Below are positions 31,263 to 41,938 of a stretch of DNA of 64,000 nucleotides, one piece after another (position 1 is the first letter of the stretch; every line of letters starts with the position of its first letter). A model generated the notes under the pieces. It was not told the DNA's origin. It worked only from the letters and a program-made list of their open reading frames with translations, and did no database searches. A program made the translations under genes and the position numbers. Location: contig JAMZAV010000168.1 in NCBI GenBank assembly GCA_024449915.1, positions 1 through 64,000 of the forward strand, given 5' to 3'. This DNA comes from Sweltsa coloradensis (Eukaryota > Arthropoda > Insecta > Plecoptera > Chloroperlidae).

Positions 31263-31675
31263 GTGAGTACAACAACATAAGCTATGGGAGTGTGGAGAGG
31301 GAACCCAACAGCTTACCTGGTCGGTGACTGCAGGGATCTCGCAGATAATTATAGGAACAAATAAATATAGGCTGGGCTGTATAAAACTAACACAAACAGA
31401 AACTTCAACTGTTTCTGCCAAACAGGGCTTTGCCCTCTCGACGAGTGCGGATGTTACACTGATAAGTGATGACACCAGGCCAGGACATGCCCCAATATGT
31501 GACATTTACAAACAGAACTTAGCCTACTACTGGACCACTGGTAATAGTATATCTATATAAGGGATGACCATGGACAGGGTTGGGAAAAGACGCGTCACAA
31601 ATAATATTCTACCGTCACATTGAAATATGTAGAATTGGCATCGAAAATTAAATAAGTTATAGTATTATTGTATTA
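31263..31675. other. Stretch with open frame of unclear status
   Basis: An open + frame covers 31324-31560 (ETSTVSAKQGFALSTSADVT...). It is Ser/Thr-rich and linker-like, with acceptor-like CAG words at its start and a donor-like ACTG|GTAATA at ~31541. It could be another linker exon; I could not fix its boundaries. Confidence 0.25.
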
Positions 31676-32498
31676 CAGTAAGATCTCTCTTATCCGAGTT
31701 GGATGAGACCGGGGGCACCTCGGATTTGCGAAAAACTCGGATGGCGCGGATCAATTGTTTATTTGCTCTCGTAGCATAGCCTGATGTGGTAAAATGATAT
31801 ATGACACATGTAATGGATAAAGGAACATAAAATACACACGATACACTTCATACAGGGTATACTAAATGATTTAATAGCTTGTAATTCAAGCTCACGAACA
31901 CACGTACACAATTAGGCCTACATGTCGTAATAAAAACGTATGTCTAGGCCTAGGCCTAGGCCTAAACTCGACGCAGTAGGCCTAGGCCTACAATGCAAAC
32001 ATAGGCCTAGGCCTAGCTCTCTTTCTCATGTGGGAAAACCTCTCACTACTATGCCCGCGCTGAAGCTCACGACGCAAGATAAGTCTGGGAAAGAAATAAG
32101 ATAAGCCCAGGAATAACAATTCAATGCGTCGTGATTACGAATTTCGTGAATCGGTTGAAACATGATTGCATCTAGTTCCACAACGACCATCTTTGAACAG
32201 CTGTGTGTGAGATGGCTGGATCGTATGCGCACGCGCAGGCGCGCGACGCACACTGACCTCTATATGCTCAGTGGGTGGCACTAACGCTTACCGGCGATGC
32301 GCCCGACGCACACTGACCACTGAACTCTATACGCTCAGTACACTGATGCACACTGCTCGAAAGTCGAGATATATCGCCGATCCATCTTCTTTGCACTCAC
32401 TCGTAAGGCATGCCTACAAATGTATGCGAGTACATTTAAAAAAGTGCGGCGCGGCGTCTGTAATTATTTTTATGTTTTATTTACGTATTTAAAACTTT

Positions 32499-32529
<31 letters not shown>

Positions 32530-32590
32530 GGGCGGCTCGGTTAACACGGTACATCGGATAAGAGGAGATCGGATAAGAGAGATCTTACTG
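31676..32590. mobile_element. pogo/Tigger-like MITE, copy 1
   Basis: Inverted ends CAGTAAGATCTCTCTTATCC and its mirror at the right end, flanked by TA on both sides, which is the target duplication of Tc1/mariner-pogo elements. The CTTATCCGA words repeated inside each end are typical of pogo/Tigger ends. No transposase. It contains an internal TAGGCCTA cluster and a T tract of ~30. Four related copies or partial copies lie at 41.9-48.7 kb. Confidence 0.85.
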
Positions 32591-33242
32591 TATTCATATT
32601 TTCATCAACTCTAAAATCAATCAACTAAACATTATAATTTGAACTTTTAAACATGTGTTTGTACTACATATTATAACGAGGTGAGCTAGAGAGATGAAAT
32701 TGCCCGTGGACTCCGCCTCACCAGCCTGCCGCTGACCCTAAACATTTACTACCCTACAATTATGACCTTAAATTGTCTCCCGAAAGCACTTACGGATATT
32801 CCACACATGCATAATTCCACTAGTTTTCTACGATGAATCAATTATTCATCATAATGAAGAACTTAAAATGGAGAAAACCGTGGCATCGTCACAAGATCAC
32901 ACAAGAGTATTATACCAACCCAACCACACAAGATCACACAAGAGTAGGCCTATTATACCAACCCAACCCTGACCACGGAACTACCCAGCAGCAATATTTT
33001 TAAAAATGGACAAAAATTGGCAAAGGAAATAAAAAAGTTTGATACATCCCGTGCAAATGGTCATAAAATACGCTTTTACATCAGTTTTCAAAATTTAAAA
33101 TACATGTATGCCTATTATGGTTGAACATTTGCTACGTAGCCCTACATACATAAATTGTAGGTAGAGGTACAGTACCATATCCTAATATGTTTGAGTTTTT
33201 GATAATTGCTTTGTAACTAGGGCCTAAATTAAAATTCACCAG
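32591..33242. other. Stretch without recognised gene
   Basis: AT-rich, with a short direct repeat of CACAAGATCACACAAGAGTA near 32885-32955. Nothing else recognised. Confidence 0.4.
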
Positions 33243-33932
33243 AACTTGTTACACGAGGAATCGGAGCGACTGAGTGTCTCCATTCAACTCAAACGGCTCT
33301 CATTCTGTGATTCTGTGTGTCTGTCTGTACGTCGAAAATCACCCGAACCGCTGAACAGATTTCGCTCAAATTTTAAACAGACATCCGGTACGAGTTAACT
33401 AAGAACTGTTAACAAAATCAGCTAGATCCATTGCGATTTAATCCTACAATAAATAAAAATGTGATTTTTAAAATATCGATAGCATTTGTTTAGCAGCAGC
33501 TAGCGGGACGCGATCTGCGTGGCTGGCATTGCATAGTGGTAAGCATTTAGCCTACCGCACAGAGGGTTGAGGTTCGATAACCGTTAAGTTAAAACTTTTT
33601 TTATGTTTTTACACCCACATATTTTTTATGGGTGTTAAATGGGAAATAAAAATTAGGTGATTTTGTTTTATCTTGGAAATTTGTTAATGTTTCACGCTAA
33701 TACGTTTCGAACACGATTCGTATTTTAAATGTTCAATTTAAATAACTAGGGAAACGCCAAAGTTGTTGTTAAACGAGAGAGTGAGCCAAGTGTTGAGTAC
33801 CCGGTATCATTCCTCATAGGCCTACTGGGCTAGATCCAGCCTTAGGTATAGGGGAGGAAAGGGGATGTTCCCGGGTACTCAACACTTGGCTCACTCACTC
33901 GTTTAACAACGACTTTGGCGTTTCCCTAGTTT
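33243..33932. repeat. Composite dispersed repeat, copy 1 (with tRNA-like segment)
   Basis: Matches 58548-59781 from GGAGCGAC.GAGTGTCTCC through GAACCGCTGAACAGATT, a tRNA-like segment (33523-33597, with GCATAGTGGTAAGCA and GGTTCGATAAC) and on to the palindromic ACTAGGGAAACGCC element. The second copy carries a nested MITE. Confidence 0.75.
33746..33932. mobile_element. Palindromic ACTAGGGAAACGCC element, copy 1
   Basis: The first ~70 bp (AACTAGGGAAACGCCAAAGT, then GAGTGAGCCAAGTGTTGAGT) are the inverse of the last ~70 bp. 187 bp in all, able to fold on itself. Diverged copies lie at 37758-38013 and at the ends of 59056-59781. Confidence 0.7.
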
Positions 33933-34094
33933 TAAACATTATTCTCTGCAAGCGGCTACGACTGACAATACACGTGGACTGTTTTTTATCAGGGCACACC
34001 TTGGTGATCCTTGTCATCCTAAATACCAAACTAAGAGTAGGTGTAGTACATAATATGACAATGAACTGCAAGAACTGCTAGGTGTAGACTTGTT

Positions 34095-35134
34095 CAATAG
34101 GGAATATTCCACTTAATAGTTTATATTTTATTTTAATTCTTATTCATGTCTTAATAGTCACTGCACTTTTTTTTATTTAAAAAAAATGTTTTTTGTGTAA
34201 TTTTAACAAGAAGTTCATTGGACCCCCAGTTTGCGCGCCAAAAACGAGCGTGCGCCATCTTTGGACGGTACTACGTCATAACTGTGTTGAGTCAAGGCCA
34301 ATTGGAAACTAAATGTACGTATATTTGTACATATTTACATACAGACGGCGGTGCTCGCCCATCCGCTCAACACAAACAACTCCACAGGGATGTACATTTT
34401 CACTGTCTTTTGTTTTTCTTTTTTCGTATGTGACAGGAGATTTCGCGAGATCATTGTGATAAAGAATAACGAGCATTTTGTCTTGAATTTTTGCATAGCC
34501 TAGGACTATCATGGTATTCTTTATCTACAATAGGCTTTAATTAGTCATCAAAGTAAGGTTTTTGTGCGGGATGTGTGTCAGAACATGAACGTGCAGGCCT
34601 AGGGTTGGCAAGCTAAGCCTAGGGCTTGTCAAGTAATTTTAGTATTCACATACCAAGGCCTATATCCTACAGGAACGATTGGCCTAGACTGTTGTATTAT
34701 AAATAATTTTCTACGTCTAGGCCTAGACCTAAGACTGTTTCAGTTTTGTTTTTTGATTGCAATGTCAACTTTTCTCGTTTTCTGGCTAGGCGTTAAATGT
34801 AAAATGTCCGCCATCTGTTTACATTACTGTAGGCTACGGTAGGCGCTGCTTTGTTTAAAACACCGCCGTCTTGATGTATATCTCGATCCTACTATAATAC
34901 TATTCCAACATCTTTGGTCTGGATGTATGTTTATCCAGACGGCGTTGGATCAACACAGTTCTGACGTCACAGTCGTTTTTGCCGCTTTAAAAAAGTGCTG
35001 CTTTTAAAACGGCTATAAATCACTGGATTATTATTTCACGGAAAAACAAAGTACATATTTGTAATCGGGACGAAATACTTCTTCTAAAAAATCTATTCGT
35101 ACAGTATTTGGCGGAAGTGGAATATTCCCTATTG
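34095..35134. mobile_element. Candidate MITE with CAATAGGGAATATTCCAC ends
   Basis: The left end CAATAGGGAATATTCCAC is repeated inverted at the right end as GTGGAATATTCCCTATTG, 1.04 kb apart, with GTT flanking both sides. It has no transposase. The interior holds a TGACGTCA word near 34963. The superfamily is not assigned. Confidence 0.55.
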
Positions 35135-35626
35135 GTTCATTATTCTGTGGTCTCGAGTTCAGGCATCCCTGTGGGAGTAGAATACGTATTCATTGATGTT
35201 ATGTAATGCAGTAAACCTGCATAATAAATTGTCTGTCCAATCAGAAAACTATGAGGGATAAAGACAGTTTTGATGTTTGGCGCGTTCCTTGTCCTGCAGC
35301 CATAAATCATTACATCTGAATACAACTTGGCACAATTACACTCATATATCAAATTTGCAATATTTATCACAAATCAGTCTGAAAATGTGTAGTTATTAGG
35401 TAGCTATTTTTGACCATTTTGACATCTTTTAAATCCTCTTTTTTTCTTTTTTTTCTATGAAATGATCAATTAAATTAGTGGAAAAGTGCTATGATAGGTG
35501 ACTTCATATTTCATTTTTACACAATTATGTAAAATTAACAACATATGACTAGAATCGTCTGAGAAATTTGAAGCCGCGTAGAATGAGTTTGCCAGCCTCC
35601 TCTTAAGCAAGATTATTCTGTTTTAG

Positions 35627-35830
35627 CTCCGTGGTATCAAGAAAACGACACCTCGCTACGAAGATGTTTCCCAGCTTATTTCACGGATCAACAGTAGTAC
35701 TACGAAGGGAGATCTCAATTGCCGACTTTGTGGGGGTGAAAGTAGAATGCCGTTGATTCCCATCTTCAAGAATCAGCCAGTCCAAAAGGTGCCCCTCGCA
35801 ACAAAAATCTTCCACATCACAGGCCTTACG
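35627..35830 (+). CDS. ZAD/AT-hook gene, exon with first half of ZAD
   Basis: Acceptor TTATTCTGTTTTAG|, donor TACG|GTAAGA, 68 codons, phase 0 at both ends. After a 32-residue lead (LRGIKKTTPRYEDVSQLISR...) comes NCRLCGG, the first zinc-ligand pair of a zf-AD (ZAD) domain, then IPIF, a spacer and a KIFHITGLT end, which fits the I...L helix before the second pair. ZADs are dimerisation/protein-interaction domains of arthropod zinc-finger factors. The exon has an acceptor and no ATG at its start, so upstream exon(s) must supply the N-terminus. Confidence 0.8.
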
Positions 35831-36261
35831 GTAAGAAATTACTGAACAGTTTCCCTTTTAGGTCGGCTTTCAGCGAACATGTGTTTCTTTCTGCACGCTT
35901 GACTTCATCCCCATTGACAAAATCCATGGAAAAAATTACTTTTATATATTTTTCTGTAGACCATTGGCCACTAATTCAAGTTTTTCAATGACTAACAATG
36001 TAAACAGCTGTAAAATAATAAACAACAGAATGAGACCGGACTCCTTTTGGTGGTTAGCCGACGTGGCACGTGGGTGTTTCTGTTCTATTTACTTTAATAC
36101 TCTCCCAACGAAATAAGTAACAAAGTTCTTTCTTTTCTTTTAATCTTCTAGTGAGTGCCCACTTCCTAGTTACTACTGTATTTAGGCTTACTTACTAAAT
36201 GGTTCCATCGTCTTCTAAATAATAAAATAAATAAAAATAACCCGCAGGTTAAAATGTACCC

Positions 36262-36334
36262 GTCCTGATGGTCTAGTGGTTAAGACGCCTGTCTGAAATG
36301 CGGGAGATCCGTGGTTCGATTCCCGGTTGGGGCG
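36262..36334 (+). tRNA. tRNA-like gene, anticodon loop reads GAA (Phe); probably tRNA-derived SINE
   Basis: The acceptor stem pairs over 7 bp with wobbles and the D stem GTCT/AGAC is perfect. The anticodon stem has 5 pairs with wobbles and a CTGAAAT loop. A box TGGTCTAGTGG and B box GGTTCGATTCC are present, with a T run just after. Against a working tRNA-Phe: two mismatches in the T stem, and a body that looks like tRNA-Glu/Asp rather than Phe. It lies in the ZAD gene intron. Confidence 0.4.
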
Positions 36335-36424
36335 GACTTTTTTAATTTCTAAAATTGTAGTAAATAATATGGTTAAAAGAGTTGACAAAGATTACTTTTG
36401 TCTTTGAATCAAATCAATTTTATC

Positions 36425-36813
36425 TAGGGCTGGGCTATGACATATCAATCAATTAACGATTTCACACGAAAAATTTCGATATGATATCAATGTAATGGTT
36501 TGTAAAAAAAAAAATATATACATAATTTTTTTTTTTTTTTTTCTTTAGATTGGGTTTACTTTTCATAATTTTGGCCAAATAGGGTTGATAAGGTGTCACC
36601 ATAGACCTATTCACGATCTCACAATCGCGTTTTATGACCCGGCACCTCCACCAAATGCACCAGCCAGGTTAATTTAGACTACCTACCCGGCCCCTCCACC
36701 AAAATTACAAAATTTAGCATTTTGTGTAAATTTCGATATGAAATCAAATATCGATATCGAAAGTTTTTCCAATTATCGATATATCGAAATATGGATTTTT
36801 TTGCCCAGCCCTA
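36425..36813. mobile_element. hAT MITE with perfect 8-bp target duplication
   Basis: Ends TAGGGCTGGGC and GCCCAGCCCTA, flanked on both sides by ATTTTATC (36417-36424 and 36814-36821), the 8-bp duplication of hAT insertions. The interior has repeated ATCGATAT words near the right end. 389 bp, no transposase, in the ZAD gene intron. Confidence 0.9.
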
Positions 36814-37398
36814 ATTTTATCATACTTAGCCTATCTAGTTTCGAATGTAAAATTACTTTATTTGTACCGATGTGGCCAATCCTAGCAAGGTCTACTGAAT
36901 CTTTATGAACTACCGGTACTGAATCTCCATGAAGTAAGTTCCCCAAAAATCTGGTAGGATCCCGGTAGATCTTGCAATCTTACTTCGTATGTGCGCATTC
37001 CTAGTTAAAAAAAGTTTTGTTTTTTGTATTTTAAAAGAAAAAAGTGGCTTCACTATAGTTAAAATACAAATTTATTTTCATTGTTAAATTCCCCTAGAAA
37101 ACCATTGAAATTATTATGTGTTAGGGCTGGGTGTTAAAGATCTACCAACACCTCAAAGGCCCAAAATGGATGCAGGCGATGAGAGCAATCCGCAAATGGT
37201 CGGCTGAGAAAAATGAAGGTGCGAGCGGCAAGGTCATATCGCTCCCGACGTAGGCATAAAGAGAGACGTGATCCTCACGGCTGCCGGCGTAACTGAGCCG
37301 TATGGCGCCTGTTATTACGGAACTCTCCCAAAACAGAGAATGAACTTGGCCCGGAGTCTATGTTCATCTCTAGATTTTTATTTTATTTTATTTTTCAG

Positions 37399-37527
37399 GT
37401 GGAAGAAGGCGACGGGTATCCCGAAAGCATCTGCCAGCCGTGTAACAAAAGCATGGTGAACTGTTACGAATTCAGGACTATGTGCATCGCTACAGATGAA
37501 CGGTACAGGAAGAAGAAAAAGACTAAA
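37399..37527 (+). CDS. ZAD/AT-hook gene, exon with second half of ZAD
   Basis: Acceptor TTTATTTTTCAG|, donor CTAAA|GTAAGT, 43 codons, phase 0. It begins VEEGDGYPESICQPCNKSM: the D.(Y/L)P..IC..C block with the second zinc-ligand pair of the ZAD. It continues with the terminal helix VNCYEFRTMC and a basic RYRKKKKTK end. With the preceding exon this makes a complete four-cysteine ZAD. Confidence 0.85.
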
Positions 37528-37757
37528 GTAAGTACACTACCCTGTGACAGTCCTACTTTGTAGGGGTGGGCAAACCTGGGTTTTTGACTGAACTTGAGCC
37601 GAACTTTTACAAATCTATTATTTATTATATTGTTATGAATAGACATACAAACACGGGAACAAGGGAAAATGGCTACAACTGGAAATGTTATTAATAAATT
37701 AAATATCTCATTAGTTAGGCCTACCCTTTATTTCGATAAAAGTAGTACTACTATTTA

Positions 37758-38022
37758 AACTAGGGAAACGCCAAAGTCGTTGTTAGACGAGTGAGTGAGC
37801 CATGTGTTGAGTACCCGGTAACATTCCTTTTCTTCCCCCTACCTTAGGCCTCCCTAGCCTATCATAGGCTACAGTGGAGCATTATGGCCTAAACTATGAC
37901 CTAAACTTAAATACCCTATTATTTATACGAATATTATAATCAAACTTAATTGCAAATGTTCCCGCGTACTCAACACAATGACTCTCTCACTCGTCGAACA
38001 AAGACTTTGGCGTGACACATGG
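37758..38022. mobile_element. Palindromic ACTAGGGAAACGCC element, copy 2
   Basis: The left part AACTAGGGAAACGCCAAAGT and the right part ending GACTTTGGCG are inverted relative to each other. The right end is eroded (no TTTCCCTAGTT). It lies in the second intron of the ZAD gene, which otherwise holds dispersed repeat words (38.26-38.66 kb) and no exon. Confidence 0.6.
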
Positions 38023-38878
38023 CTAACATTCTGAGACAAAAAGTGTTCAATGTACTAGGCCACTTCGCCAACGCTTCTTCTAGTCGTGAAGGTGGTATGT
38101 TTGTTTTCACTTTTTAGTTTGCTATTTCTATAACTTTAGTACGGTTGTAAAATGTAAAGACAAGAGGAAGCGTAAACAATGTCTGCCTTAAACAATGCCC
38201 GAGCCTGCGAGTTAGTGAGAGACCAACCGCGCCAGCCGGGGCGGCGAGGTCATATCAATATTGTTGCCCTAAAATTAAGATTTTTATGAGAAATATTAAT
38301 TTGTTTAAATGTGCCCAAATTCTTATCGTATCTAAGTTCAGTGATGTTGAATGTTCCCGTAAAATTTCGTCACGATCGAAAAAGCCGTTTGCTTGCTCGA
38401 GAGTCCAAAATCACGTGAAAATGGTAGGCTAGTAATTGAAAAAGTCTTAAAAGTATGATATTCGTGAGAAATATTTCTTCAATCTGTACTCACAAAGGTG
38501 GCAGTTCAAGGTTTAGAGATTTCAAAATGTCACCTTAAAATTTCATCTCCATTGGGGTAGCCGTTGGTCCAGTCGAGCACGAACAAACCGAAAAATATGC
38601 ACCCAAGCTAACTTTATCAGGGCAGCAAATTGAAGTCTCTTTGCTACGCTCATCCAATTATTTATTTATGAATTGGCCACATACAGCATTTTCTGCCATT
38701 TTTGAGTGGCCAGTAACCAGTATAATAACTGATTATTGACAACTATGCATGATGATGAAGAAGGGAGATGGTTAAACCCGGTACCGGCACGTAGCCTACT
38801 CCTGTTTTTTTTTTTGCCATAATTATATATAATAAAATATACCTAGGTCTAATAACGTATCTCTTATTTCTCTTTCAG

Positions 38879-39634
38879 AAGTCAACAAATGAAAACTCAT
38901 CAGATGACGGTCAACAACGTGGAAGACCTCGTAAGAGAGCTAAGAAGTCTCACCCGGTCATAGATTATGAAGAACCTATCGACGTTAAGCTAGAAATAGA
39001 AGAACACAACATATTCGATTCAGCTTCCCATTTTATGAGCGACGGCCAAGGTTTTGAACAGCACGAAACAGTTCCTCCGCCATTCGTGACCGTCAAGGTT
39101 GAACCGGAAGAGGAAAATATGTGGCATCCCGAGGTGTCTTTGAACTCAACTCAACTGCCGGATACAGAGTGTAAGATTGAGTTTGAAGGCGACGTAGTGT
39201 GCGAGAGTATGGAGCCTCCTCTGGACCCCCTCTCCATTCCGGCCCCCGATGTGACCGTCTCTCCCCCCGCGACCGGACCGCAGATTCCCACGCTTACGGT
39301 GGGAAACCAACCCTCGGCCAACAAGAGGGGTACTTACCTCCTTGCTGTGAAGCCGGTGTCTGCATCAATCAGCGACCCGCCCACCTACGTGCTTGCAATC
39401 CAAGATACCGCTCCAGCCCCTAGGAATATACCTGCCAACATGTCCAACTTTCCAGTGATGACAAATGTGCCCATTCCCTTAAATATAAGGCCAGACACCG
39501 GCACTTTACCAGTGATAACAAATGTGCCAGTTCCTATAACTATAAGGTCGGACATCGTCGCGCGATCTGATCTTTCTATAAAAACAGATATTGATCCATT
39601 GGACGAAGATGGCAGTGGTGCAAAACAACAATGA
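38879..39634 (+). CDS. ZAD/AT-hook gene, last exon
   Basis: Acceptor TTTCTCTTTCAG|, phase 0, 251 codons and TGA. Near its start RGRPRKRAKK is a classical AT-hook core (RGRP) plus nuclear-localisation-like basics. It then turns acidic (EEPIDVKLEIEEHN, VKVEPEEEN; VKxE matches sumoylation consensus) and Pro-rich. Near the end two ~20-residue repeats occur (MTNVPIPLNIRPD and ITNVPVPITIRSD), then an acidic terminus. No C2H2 fingers are present, although most ZAD proteins have them. The open frame is long and the splice sites match, so the call is firm. Confidence 0.85.
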   Translation, partial: KSTNENSSDDGQQRGRPRKRAKKSHPVIDYEEPIDVKLEIEEHNIFDSASHFMSDGQGFEQHETVPPPFVTVKVEPEEENMWHPEVSLNSTQLPDTECKIEFEGDVVCESMEPPLDPLSIPAPDVTVSPPATGPQIPTLTVGNQPSANKRGTYLLAVKPVSASISDPPTYVLAIQDTAPAPRNIPANMSNFPVMTNVPIPLNIRPDTGTLPVITNVPVPITIRSDIVARSDLSIKTDIDPLDEDGSGAKQQ

Positions 39635-40410
39635 CTCAATGAGTGTGATTCAAGTATTGTTCTATAATGAACGACTAATTACGTGGCCAAATCAGGTGCT
39701 GAATTATTGTTATTCTACTGGTAAAATAGTAGTATGTTATTACATGATTCCAGTTACCAATCGCTAAAGAGTATTTTTGTTACGTATAATTATTTTTAGT
39801 GATATTTAGTGATAAGATTGATTAGTTCTCATGTGCAATCAGGGAACTACAGATGGACAAAAATGTATGTGCGGTAAAGAAAAAATATCTCGCAGTGTGG
39901 GCAGTTAAATTGAGATTTTGAATTGGCCAATTAAGTTACAGAATCTTGTCCTGTTCTATTTAAATTAGGTCACCAAACGTTAAGTTATATGTTGCGTTGA
40001 CCTGTTGCACGGCTTCAAGTTTAGAAGTTAAGTTTGTAAATGACCCTAACAGCTTGTCAGCTCTCGTTGAAACTAAATGTTATATGTACGGTATAATTAG
40101 TTCCTTTAAGACTTTTTGTGTCCCACTGTGTTAGCATTGAGTTTTGTATTTCAATATAGTAGCTAGAGGCATAACGGCCATGCTGAGTCTACGGAAAAAC
40201 TTGCTTTCTCTTATGCTCAGCCTATTGATTTTACGTAAATTCTTAACATTTTGGCCTGACACCGATATTCCAAACCTTTCTTTATTCTGATCTGAAACAA
40301 ATTGTGACTTTTATATTACAAGAGATTTTGACAAATAGAGAGATAAGATATTTTTTTTTTTTTTACACATTGATTGAGTGTTATGGTAATAAACTTGTAC
40401 AATTTAATGT
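39635..40410 (+). other. Probable 3' UTR of the ZAD/AT-hook gene
   Basis: AT-rich sequence after the stop, with a canonical AATAAA at 40388-40393 followed by a GT-rich stretch. The distal part from 40195 onward is also the first part of the 4.2-kb tandem duplication, so a second copy of this poly(A) region lies near 44.60 kb. Confidence 0.5.
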
Positions 40411-41352
40411 TGCCATGTTGGCCCACTACTAGTTATGTTTATGTTGACAATGATGGCAATACAACGCAATTGCACAACAAACAGTTAACTTACTTTCCTA
40501 TTTAGTACCATGTTTAAATGTTCGTTGATGCCACCACACTGTCTTCAAGAATCTTAATACCATGCTGTCGCCGACAAACTCGATGTCCTTCGATTCCACT
40601 CATACTCCGACTTATTTGTTGTTGCTGGCATTGATGATTCACCGCCGTCTGGATGTATGCAAGATACAAATTAGCTGCTTGTCACATCTCAACAAAATTT
40701 GGTCATGACTTTTGAAAACTTCCTGTCCCCTTAACTAACACCATCCATGGACTTATAATAGTAACTGGCGTTCATGCACCATCTATGGTGCAAATCTGGA
40801 ACTAAATCTGTGAAACTTCCTTCACCTACTTAAGTTTGCTGTCATAATGCATGGAAAGTAAACAGTTGCTCAATACAAAATATTCCAGGTAAATTAATTT
40901 TTTTTTATAAATTCAAATTTGCTATATTATTTTTTATTTTTATTTATTGTTATAACACATTGATGTGTTATAGGTTGCTAAAAGAGGGCATAGCCCCATT
41001 CACAATTTAGTGTCTAGCAACCTACTCAATACTTATAGTAATACATTGCAATTAAATTAATTAAAAATACATTATACAATAATAGAAAACAATGTGTGTG
41101 AAGACATGTAAAAAGTGAGGGTGATGAAATTATGACAAACATGAATGGTGTTGTGAATTATAGAATAGAATTATCAGGATACACCAGAAAAGAAATTTTT
41201 TAGTGCAGATTTGAAATGGCTCCGAGTGTGTAGTTCACGGATGTCCACCGGCAAATCATTCCATAATCTGCAACTCCGATAGTAATATCCTTGTTGATAG
41301 GACGAAGTTCTTGCCTTTAATAACCATTATCAGAACATTATTACAACTTTAA

Positions 41353-41927
41353 GGCCTGTTTCCACCAAATGGATGCTAAACTCGAGTTTAACTAAGCTCC
41401 GCTTATCTTTAAACTTCAGTTTAAACCATGGCCCATTCCACCACATTTTATTCACCTCCGTTTAGCTAAGCGGAGTTTATTTTGTAAGGATGTCTGTGAT
41501 TGGTTCTTCAAAAATCACGTGATTTTGTCTCCACGGTCAGCTGTTGAACAAGACAGTGACGACACACTGACAACATAACCTATGAAAAATGAAAATACGT
41601 TTGCGTGGTACTAACTACTCAGAGAGTGAGAAAATCTTGCTGTTACAAGTTGTTGAACAGTATAAACACGTATAAAAAGGTATAAAAACGTAATAGAAAA
41701 TAATAAACCGATTCCACATCGTCACATCGTCAAAATCACAGCTTGTCATATGTGGAATCGAATATCGTACTGGCTGTGAGTCCAGTTTAAGTTGTTAAAC
41801 CGCACCCTAGGTAGGGTTTAGTTTAAGCTCGGTTTAAACTCGAGTTTAGTTCTGGTGGAACGCATTTTCAAGCTAACCGAGGTTTAAAAAAATTAAACTC
41901 GAGTTTAAGACTTGGTGGAATCGGGCC
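41353..41927. mobile_element. PIF/Harbinger-like MITE (unit A)
   Basis: Inverted ends GGCCTGTTTCCACCAA and TTGGTGGAATCGGGCC, flanked by TAA on both sides, the 3-bp TWA duplication of PIF/Harbinger. The interior is rich in GTTTAA and palindromic AAACTCGAGTTT words, mirrored across the element. 575 bp, no transposase. Its twin is at 45565-46141. Confidence 0.85.
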
Positions 41928-41938
41928 TAAATAATATA

